The position numbers and the translations under genes were made by a program. Shown here piece after piece: positions 11,890-22,900 of a stretch of 64,000 bases of DNA (positions within the stretch are counted from its first letter, which is position 1; every line of letters begins with the position of its first letter). Source of the DNA: Strongylocentrotus droebachiensis (Eukaryota; Echinodermata; Echinoidea; Camarodonta; Strongylocentrotidae); contig JAVYIG010002724.1 in assembly GCA_035222895.1 (NCBI GenBank), positions 124,001 to 188,000 on the forward strand. The letters are read 5' to 3'. Below the pieces are notes generated by a model. That model was not told the origin of the DNA. It saw only the letters and a program-made list of their open reading frames with translations, and made no database searches.

Positions 11890-14800
11890 CTACTTGACAA
11901 AGTGATTGACATCCTTGGGTGCAGTGAACCAATGTCCATAACCTTTGCCCTCTACATGCATTTTGAAAAGCCGCTTGGCTTGCTGGTAACAAGCACACAG
12001 ATCCTGGGGGAAAAAGAAAGAAGAAAATTGCAAAATAAATATTAAAAAATAATCATATTTGCATCTCACAATATATTTCTTTCAATGATAAATTCGGCAA
12101 AAGAAACTATTTTTGTGGTATACAAAAAGCTTGAATTATTTTGGTGCTTCAGGTAGGAATTATTTGAAACTTTTAAGATCTGGTTAAAATCTTTAGTATA
12201 ATTTGTCCCTGAATTTGAGATGACCTCGCACAAAATGTTGAATATTTAATTCATTTACAATATCTTCATGTTGGCATTTTGGTAATCAGAAGTCAAAACT
12301 TTGCTTCATTTCGTCCAATACTTAAACAAGAGTGCGAAGTGTCAACTTCTACAAATCATTGACGTCATGTACTAAAATTAATAAATTAAATAAATTAAGT
12401 CAAAGTGGAATTAAGAGGTAGACACTGTGATGCTCTATATCAGTTGACTCCCTCTTTCCATCCTCTTAAATGCATTCCTTTCATGCATACTACTAAATAA
12501 TGCTAACGACATTACTAGAGAGAGAGAAAAAAAGCTCGACTTACTTTAGCCTCTTGGAAGTTGGAGGCAAACATCAAATCATCTCTTTTGGCAAGGGTAG
12601 CGGTGCTGCGGAATCGGAAGAAGAACGCTGCCTTGCAGAGCCGACTAGCTGCTAGAGTGCCACTCTTGAATGGAGATCTGCGTAGTAAGAGAGAAAAAGA
12701 GACTGGTAACTCAAGGTAGTGGTACTATAACAGATGACCTCCAATACTCATAGTAGAAATGGAACAGCATTTAAACACACTATTTAAAAGTTCCTCTGCA
12801 TTGTTTTATAACCATACAGGAAATGTTACATCGGTCAAGCAAAATGGAAAGGAATGCTCACTTACTAAAAATCATGTTTACCACAAAGGACGAACAAGTA
12901 TGAGATTAAATGAGAACAAAATCTTAGCCAAAGATCTATTGCAAGCAACATTGACCTAGTGTCATCATCACCTGTGCCTGGAGGCAAAAAGCAAACTATA
13001 TCACTGTAACCCTCAGGTCTCTCCTTGCGGTAAAACTGATAGGGGGTGTGCAGGTGGACCAATACACTGGGGTTCCCCTACTCTTATAGTGCAGTGGGTT
13101 CTTAATGTGCAAATGTGGTGACTCTCCTCTACACAGGACCTACATTTAACGTCCTATCTGAGGGACAATGTTTTCCACTGTAACATAGCCTGTGTCTACG
13201 GAAGGGGAGGGGCACGTTAACACACAACGCAGGCTTCAGTCAACAGCCTCAGTTGGATTTGTACCCACGACCTTTGTTTCGACGAGCAGATGCTTTACGG
13301 ACTGCGCCAACTCAAGTCTCATCTCCTCGCTAATTACTCAGCTTTTCCATTTTTTTTCCAAATCATTTAGTACGTTTTAGGATTTATCTTTATTCAACAT
13401 AAAATTTGTTTGATTTAGATTCTGTGAAAACTTGTTTTTTTGTATCCAGAATTTATTTGGATATCAGAACCACTGTCAGGACTATCATTTCGTTTAAATT
13501 TTCATTATAATAATGCAATTTAATGCGATTTCTTTTTTAAACAAAATCAGAAACGGAGTCGGATTTTATATCATGCAGTGGGTTTTCATTCTTACACTTG
13601 ATGTGCACGTCCTTTCCCGCAGTCCAAGACTTCATACATGCTGTCGTCGTTGGAGAAGTTCACGCTGATGCCCGGCTGGAGGCCATTTTGAATTCTAAGA
13701 GGTTGAGAAACCTGAACGATGAGAGGATGGTGAAGAGAGAAGCCTGAAGGAAGCGTTCCTGTGATGCTGTTGTCCACTCGACAGCACAGGGCCCTCGTCA
13801 GGTGACCATGGTCATACATGCTTCCTGTATAGAGATTGAATATAAGAGATAAGAGTGAGATAGTGAAAAGAAGTCCAGGGGGCGTTTCACAAAGACTAAG
13901 ATCGACTTTAATTTAAGTTGGACTTAACTATGGCAGGCCATTCATGCCACTGGTTATTCTCACCATGATGATCTTTAGATAATATTTTTTCCTTCAATAA
14001 TGAACTATCCAAGAGTGTAAATTCTGTAGATTTATTGTGACCTTGATTTGTAAGTCCCTTAAAAGACCAATGCCATTTAATGATGAGAGAAAACAGTGGC
14101 ATGAACGGCCTGCCATAGTTAATTCCAACTTTAAGTCGATCTTAGTCTTTGTGAAACACTCCCCAGATGTGAGAGGAGGATCGGAGAAAGAGAGAAACAG
14201 TGCAGCAAGTGATGAGGTCACAGAAAGAGAATAGCAAATAGCAAATTTGTTCTGTAATACACAACAGCAATCACACTTTCTAAGCATTCTTCTAAAAAAG
14301 GCTGTAAGTACACTCTATTCATACCATTTATCCAAAAGATCTAGATTATATGTACAGTCAAACCTATCTATAGCGACCGCCCAAGGGAAACATAAAAAGT
14401 GGTCTTTGCAGACAGGTGGTCACTAAAGCAGATTTGACTGTACTAGTATGTAGTGCAATGGATAGGTGGACAGGATCAAGGGTTTTATAGAGAGGGAATG
14501 CTTTTATGGCTTGAAAGAAAACTGGAGATAAAAGGGTCAAGAAGAGCTGTAAATTGGGATTTGGAAAAATGTTTTTTATAAAAGGAGTTGTAGTTTGGGT
14601 GCAAACCTACCAAGGGTGATGGATTCCAAGTAGACTGGATGTATAAAATGGCTAAGTAAGGCACCCTGTAGACCAAGCACATTCCATCTTAGTAGCTTGT
14701 CACTGGACGACATGAAATGTATTGCACCCTTCAAATAAAAATAAGAAAGGGAAACAAGATTACATCTCTATGTAATTACCGTAAATGCTAATTAAAAAAA

Positions 14801-17800
14801 TTGACCCCAAGATCTATTCTTGTAAATCCAGATTCATTTTGGGAGTATATATCACATTCTTAGGGCTGATTAGATATCCCAAAACTATGAAAATATGAAC
14901 AAAGCGATTAAAAAAGAAATTCATCATGAGGTAGGCCTTAAACAAATCCAGATCTTCCATAATAAATTAAATACAATCTAAGGTTATAGTAACTTTGGTC
15001 TATATGTTTTACTATTTGAATTCATGTTTGCATGAAGAGATTCAAATCACTACAAACATACCCGTGTGCTGATGAGCAGTATTAATCGCAAGTCTTGGCT
15101 CAACTAACATTGAAAAAATGGTTGCAAGATTCAAACTAACATTCAATGGCTCAAGAGCCAGACACTATCTAGAAATCATGTAAACCTATCTACTGTTATG
15201 TAATGATTGTACAAGTCTACACCCCCCTCAGTAATAGTATTCCGGTATATCACTCAGTATGCCCCAATACAGATAAGACCCACCCTGTGATATACCAGAC
15301 TCCCCCTTCCAGAACACTTGTTTAATAACTTAATCCCAGCCAAATAAACCCCAAATTGTATACATCTGATAAGAACCCCCAAACCTCCAAACAAAAGACT
15401 TCCTGTCTCCCTCTCAATAATTAAAGCCCCCTTTGTTTGATAAGACCCTTTCCAAGTTCAGATTACATGTGTTTAATAGCTAGATGACCGTGGGAATGTA
15501 ATGAGTGTGCACCCCTCATGAGAGGAGGAGAGGAGCTCAGACCATCACCAAGGTAGCACCTATACTTTGGCTGATTTACATCTTGTGAATATATATTGAA
15601 TCTGGACTATGTGACTCATGTGTTTTTTAGAGTTAATAAAATATACTGTTGTAAATTACACTTCAAAAAAAGTCTCAGCACCTCTTTATTTATGTACCTC
15701 TCGATATTGCAATAGCTACAAACACACCGATCCCAAACCCAACAATATCACATCAGTGTTTTCATTGAAATGGAATAAAGAATGTATGCATAAAGTTTCC
15801 TTCCAATAAACTGATATTGGCCTTTAATTGAGAGTTACGATCAATCCATTATGTTGGCCTTTCCCCAGAAAGTTTTTGTTCTTCCTGAATTTGTTATTGT
15901 GTGGAAAGGTTCTAAACTGTTAATACAAATATCAGCATGGCTGAAAGTTTAAAATTATGCAAATTACAACCCCAAAAACACATACACAAAAGAAAATTGA
16001 AGACAAAAAAACAACTTCAACACATAACTCACCTCTGTCTTTATACCATCTAATCCAATGTGACAATCTGAGAATAAGAGTAGAAAATGTGTGCATTTTC
16101 AACATGGAAAAACTGTCACAGAGCATAACAAGAATGAAAAGCTTACACCACAAGAAAGCAAATCCTTATAACAAGATAATTTAGAGAGGCACATGCATCA
16201 TGCTATTTTAATATACAATAAAAGAGTTTTTTATAATTATTATCAATTGGAAGGAGATATCAATGAAGAAAATCTTCCTTGCCCAAACTTCTCTTTAAAA
16301 GTTATCTGGAGATTTGGTTAAAGAAAGAACATGAAGTTTCACATATTCAAAGCCAAAAAAAAAGACTGAACATTCAATACCACATGTAGAATATAGAATA
16401 AATGCTGCAAGAATAAGAACAAATAAGGGTAAATTGAATGTATAGCAAATGCATGCAACAAAGATTGTACATGTATGTTACACTTTAGCTTCTGGTACAG
16501 AAATGTGGTACCCTTTATGTCATTAACATAACAGCCACAGTTTATTGCTGCTTATCTGACTGAGGCTTAATTGAAATGTTGTAGATTAGTGTGATGTTTG
16601 TTATATACTCTTGATTGATTGATTTGATATTGTTATTGGTTGTGATTTCAATTCTATTACTTACTGACAGAAGAAAGAGTGCCATGCCCGGCATCTACTT
16701 TGAAAGTTGGATAATGAGCACCTCCTTGCTTAAGATACATATCATCGTCGCTCAGAGGTGGATCATCACTCGGTCTGAAACACAAAATATCATATTCAAA
16801 GAATTGGAGGTAGCGTATTAAACTAACCTAAGGTAGCGTAACTAACCCAAGGGTTGGCTTGTGGGGTAACTTCTTGCACAAAATACATATAATCATCACC
16901 AGGTCTGAAGCGATGAGTCTGAATATAACTGAAATAAACGCCAAGATCCGACCTTGCCGATGGCTCTCTAAAAGCAACTCACAGAAACTAGTTAGAATTT
17001 CACACAAACCACTGTTCTTAGGTTGTACACAGTGTCAGTCATACTTGACATTGCATCTCGGGTAGGGATATAAATAACTTTAAAATTCTATTTCGTGCAA
17101 TATTCAACTTGAGAAGAAAAAAACCCAGAGCAGATTAGAAAAGCTAGTAAAGTGCAAATCAAGTAAAATCAGATTAATATGGAAAGAAAGTGTTTTGGGG
17201 GGCAACCAAGACAATAAATGGACTTTATAGCTAGTCTGTCCCTTTTGCAGGCTGAAAATATAAAATTATGTAAATCCTATGGTAAACAAGAGATAATGCC
17301 AACTAAAAACTCCTCTTAAAATATTAGAACTAGCAGTTGTCTCTATCGACCTTTAGAAATTGTCATAATGCATTGCAAAAAAAAAATCACAGATAGGACA
17401 GATGTGCCATACTCATGATTCATGCAAAGTTCTTCAGAATTTGACGTTGCCTGCAAAGAGGATGCACTACCTTTAATACATGTCTCAAATGAATGAATGA
17501 ATGAGTATGGCAAGGCTTACTCACTCATTTAAATAGTTTGCTGCATCTCCAGGAGGTGCTTGATTTAGGTAGAGATGGAACGTCACATTCTCTCTCAAGG
17601 ACACTAGAGGGCCTCCCTGTTGGTTGGTGAATATCGTCTTCTCGTAATCACCTTCAAAAAAGGGCTTCAGTTGCTGGTACAAATATCTGATATCCAAGCA
17701 AAACCAATTTAATTCAAAACATGAAAATCTCTGAATTGTAAGCAGAGATGACAAGCATAAATTAATCTATTTTCACAATATTTGATTTCGGTTTCTCAAC

Positions 17801-19884
17801 AAAGCTAGTACCTTCAGATTTGAGGCCTAAGAAACGTAATAAACGCAGGATGCTCATTCTCAATAAATATGATGCAAAGGGAAACCAAAGTTTTAACATT
17901 ATACTTTGAAAGTTCATATATGTTAACAATGTTGTCTCCATTGTTGTCCATCAAATCACTCATTATGTTCAACAAATGCCATATCAAGTTTAATATCAAC
18001 ATATCAAATTCTCCATGATTTTACTTTACCCAATAGAATCTTACATGCTAGCATATCTCTGAACTTAAGGACAGTGTGTTAGATTATTATTTATCCTTTG
18101 ACTTCAACAAACATTTGTTCTAATCTTAGCATGCTTGATTGGGAAGTAAATCTGCAAAGTAATGAAACAGAGCAATTGTTTAGTCTCTACTGAGCAAAAT
18201 CACTAGCAACTCCTATTTATTCCATTTTCCTGCCTTGAAAAGTGTTTGGGACTTGCCTTTGAAGGCCTCGTCTGGCGATAGCGACTCCATGACAGTCAAG
18301 AACTGTCCTACCATCTTGAGTGACGGTTGCTCCAGAGGCTACGCCATTCCCTGTTCCCAAGGCTACAAGTTTTCCTTTATCTGAAGGCCCTGCAATAGCA
18401 ACATAAGATATCAGACAAACACTCTTATATATGGATAAATGTGGGGATAGGACAAGCATTAATTAACATTTAAACCTCACAACTACAATATGGTATCAAG
18501 ATGAAAAGACAAAACTAGACGGAACTTCGACTGCGCGCAGTCGAAAATGATGCCTCCGTCATAAAGCAATTTTACAAACCAAAACAGATGAAATTTTTCA
18601 AATTCATGTTCAATTGTAATCCATTAACAGGTTCTCAGAATATCGTGATTACAAGCAATTTTTCATATACATATATGACCCTTTGATCTTTGACCTCATG
18701 ACCCTAAAATCTACTCAGTTAATTGGCTCTGCAAGATGTCCTGAGTTAAATAGTAATCCATCTGTCAGTTCTAATGAGAATGCGTTCACAACCTGTTTTT
18801 GCATACATAATGAGCCCTGTGACCTTTGACCTTTGACCTCGTGACCCCAAAATCTAATCAGTTCATCGGCTCTACAAGATAAATAACATACATGACCAAA
18901 GTTTGGCAGGAATCCATCAACCAGTTCTTCAGATAACGCGATCACGAGAACGGGACGTACGTACGTACAGACGTACGTACGTACGGACGTACGGACAACC
19001 CGAAAACATAATGCCTCCGGCTACTTCGAAACGGAGGCATAATAATAGTCACAGATACATACATGACCAAAATTTGGCAGGAATCCATCAATCGGTTCTT
19101 CATATAACGCGACCACGAGCTGTTTTTGCATACATAATGAGCCCTGTGACCTTTGACCTTTGACCTCGTGACCCCAAAATCTAATCAGTTCATCGGCTCT
19201 GCAAGATTCATACATGACCAAAGTTTGGCAGGAATGCATCAATCGGTTCTTCAGATAACGCGATCACAAGAACGGGACGTACGGACGTACGTATGTACGG
19301 ACGGACGGACGGACAACCCGAAAACATAATGAGAGGCTTGCTTAGTTGCTCTCTATCAGAGGGACCTTAAAAAAACATGACATTTTGGAAATGGTGAACT
19401 TAAAGTAATTGTTATATGGTATTAGACAATAGTTGTTCATTTGAAAAGGGTATTTCAGGGTTTTTCAAGACTATCTTCTTTACATTTTAGAAGGCTGTAT
19501 GTTTCCTATGAAGACCATGCAGCATTGGGACTTCACATCTGCACAATTTGCACCTGTCATTAGGGTATACCCCTAAGGGTGTCTAGTTCCAAAGTGCTAT
19601 AAGGTCCCTGATATATAACGAGCCAAATGTATTTGTAAGAAATACAAAAATAGAAGGATTTAACAGTAAAACCTCTTTTCCACACAGTAAACAAGAGGAA
19701 GGGTAAGCAGGAGCTACATACCTAACTTCATGATAAATGCAGCATATGAGGGAGAAGCAGCAGTAGTTCCAGATCCTGGAAACGGGGGTCCCACTCTCGG
19801 AATGTTCCTTGCAATCGAAGCAAGAGCATCAGCATCTGTGCTTGTTCCATCTGCACTCAACTGAGTGCTTCCGTATCCTCCACT

Positions 19885-19917
<33 letters not shown>

Positions 19918-22900
19918 TTGTTGTTGCACTTGGCTCTGTGGTACCCATTGTTGTGTAGGTGCAGGAGGTCGTATCTGCTGTTGAGTGGGTGCAGAAGGTC
20001 GCATCTGCTGCTGATGTGCGGTCTGTGGTAGACCAGGCCCTGGTTGGCTGGGCATGCGGGGCTGTGGACCAGGACCAGGCTGTGTGGACCAAGCCCTGGC
20101 TGCCATAGGGACACTCTGTGGGACCCTCATGGTTTCAGGAGCAGAGCCGTTCAGTTGAGAGGAAGGGGCTTGCGGCTGGGGTGCAGGCCTTGAAGCTGGT
20201 CTCACACTGTCACCTGAACCACTTGCAGCTGTAATGAATACAAAATTTAAGAGATTAAAAAAATAAAAGAGGAAACAATTAGTAAAGATTTACGCCCTAA
20301 CATTATTATTGATTGTCGAGAGCCAGAAAGTAGTCAACTCTTCTGGCTCTCACTAGTCTCAGGAGATATTTGTCAAATCATACTGTGCTACCTACAACAT
20401 GCATTTTACACTCTACAACCATCACCTTGCAACGTTGCATCCAATCATTACACTTGCATTATATACAATCATTCACCTCATACAAGTACCTGTATCAATA
20501 TGACTATCCTCTGGACTTTCAGTTCTACAATTACCAGCCCAAGCAATCACCCAGCAGACAACTAGTTTCCGGGAGAATCAGTCTCTATAATATAACCTCT
20601 TTCAAACAAATAACCCCTCCCCTATTTTCTGTTAGATTTTTATATTATACAAATAATAAACGTAAGTTCATTTACCCATTTGTTGGTTTGGCTGTGCCTG
20701 TTTCCTGAGCTGATATTCCATGAATGTTTCCTGCTTTTCTGGGATCTTCCACATGTCTTTTGATGGAAGCCTGGCCGACTCATAGTTCATCTGGTAGTGT
20801 CCCCCGGAGCCTCCATGAACCAGAGGCTCATTGCTCGTTGCCGAGGCTCCAAACGTTACCCTTGGGGCTGGAGCGATCGGTTCATCTTCAAACTGTATCG
20901 AAGGCATAGTTTCATCAATAACACTTGTTTTCTCTCACATAAACAATTTATACGAGTTGAGTGTCTCATGGTTCACAAGAGTAGAAAATACTTCTCACAA
21001 GATGTTATAAGGTAAGGAAAGGTAACAAATATAGCATTCTGGTTAAAAATGTGTCACTTATCTAATTACATGACTTGCATTTGCAGATTTTGAGTATAGA
21101 AAATTACTCTATTTTCATAATTTCATCATGAATTTCATAATCTAATTCATATTCCACTTTTAAATTTAAAGGGAAAAAAAAAAAAAAAATTCAGCGCAGA
21201 ATAAAGCACAAATTTAAAACACACTAAAGACTTTTCATACATGATATTGTCAACTAGGGCTGCGACGTTTAGTCGAATGCTCGAGTACCCGCACGGTTGA
21301 CAACTACTCGGGTACTATTTCTTGTACCCGAATATTCGGCCGCAAAAAAAAAAAAAATCTGTCCAGGCCGACGCTTACCCGTGCCTGGGTGAGCGGCAGC
21401 CGCCGCTGGCATGATGCCGTCGGTAAAAATGTTTCCCAACTCAAGCACTGTCAAACTCACCACTCAGAAACTGGGACCAAATGTCTGGATTTCTGTTTGG
21501 ACTTGAAGGAAAATGGATTATTCTGCCATCTTTGGTTTTTAAAACAGCATTGTTTACTGTTATTATTATTAAATCGGCGCCTTCAACTGCAACTCGAAGT
21601 AAAATTGCATGCGTTTTCGGCGACAGAACTGGGATACTGCTCTAAGGGTATGGTGGTGGCGAAGAAAAATCAAAAAAATCAACAAAAAAAAAAAAAAATC
21701 AAAAAAATTATAAAAAAACATGTCGTCCGAATATTCGAGTATTCGCTTGTAAGCCTGGGAGTTTACTCGGGTACCTCATTACACTGTTGTGCACAGCCTT
21801 ATTGTCAACCATCCTACAAAAAAAATGTATGACCCAGTATAGACCACCATATGTAAATGAGGTTTACAGCATAACTGAACATAATCTGGTGAAATCTTGG
21901 AGCTAATTCACTTTTCCACTGGGTGCCTTTAAATGTGATTCTGTTAAATAAACTGCAAAGGAAAGAACTTTTAATCTCAATTTTGGAGAACATCTATATC
22001 AGACGTAGCAGAGAAACAAAAACTAGGTCTTTCCTTTGCATTTTTTAAAACAGAATCACATTGCAGGCACCTGGTGCGAGAACGCACTGGAACCGAAATC
22101 TTACCATAACGGCATTCGATTCCCTTGCTCCCTGAGCATCACGTCTATCAGCATCTTCATCATCCATCCCAAGGAAGGCTCTCATTGCAATGCGAGATGC
22201 CGCTGATTTAGCATCTTTTTTTGTTCTCCCCTTTCCTTTTCACAAAAGACAAAGGAAAAAAACATTATTATTATTATCTTACATAGGATTTGGGTTAGAA
22301 AACAGAAACGACTTCACATTAGCTTTTTAAATATGGCTATTTGAGAATCCACTGCTTTAAGATCTTACTTTGTTCTTCCCTTTCCAATTACCAATGACAA
22401 GGGACATAAATCAACTTAGGTTTGTCATTTGAAAATGTAATTTGGTTGGCAACATCACAGAGCAGGTATTCAATGTAAAACTTAAGATTAAATCATTATC
22501 TTCCATAGCATTTTATTTAGCAAAGAAAGTTAGCTTCACATCGAATTTCAGTTTTGTACTTCAGCAAGCAAAACTAAGACCTTATCACTTAGCTAATACG
22601 ATGTCAAAGGTATGAAGCTTAGTTTCATTGTTTTCTCAGCCTCAGCACAGCTACAAACTCCCTTTAACAACCTCAAAATGACAATTGTTTTAAAAACCAT
22701 TGTATTGCTTGCGTACAATTGAATTCACAAAATGTTATCGGACCCTCTGCCAGGCTTAAGTAGCTATAAGTAGCTTAAGTCTGCAGGCTAGCTTCTTGAA
22801 ACTCAGGGTAAAATATTTGGCCAAGGAATATTACCCAATATTGATGTCTAAATATTTTGTCTGAGCCCAAAACTAAGAAATACTGAATACTATTTTCAAA

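Larger units (their letters stand above)
11890..18389 (-). other. ADAD1: Exons 6-13 of the ADAD1-like gene: catalytically dead deaminase domain
   Basis: Eight exons encode the ADAR-type deaminase fold. Visible landmarks are [60 protein letters not shown] and the C-terminal GYGHWF. Against the ADAR site (His-Ala-Glu, Pro-Cys-Gly, Ser-Cys-Ser), only the first zinc ligand, His450, remains. Glu becomes Val452, and the two Cys become Pro506 and Ser571. Zinc binding and deamination are therefore not expected; an RNA-binding or scaffold role is the likely function. Confidence 0.9.

Noticed and set aside
15194-15660. Solo LTR
   Set aside because: TATA-like and AATAAA signals are suggestive, but no matching target duplication or second copy could be found.
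21389-21832. 147-codon open frame
   Set aside because: Lies mostly inside the hAT element and runs through a poly-A tract ([12 protein letters not shown]); no protein similarity.
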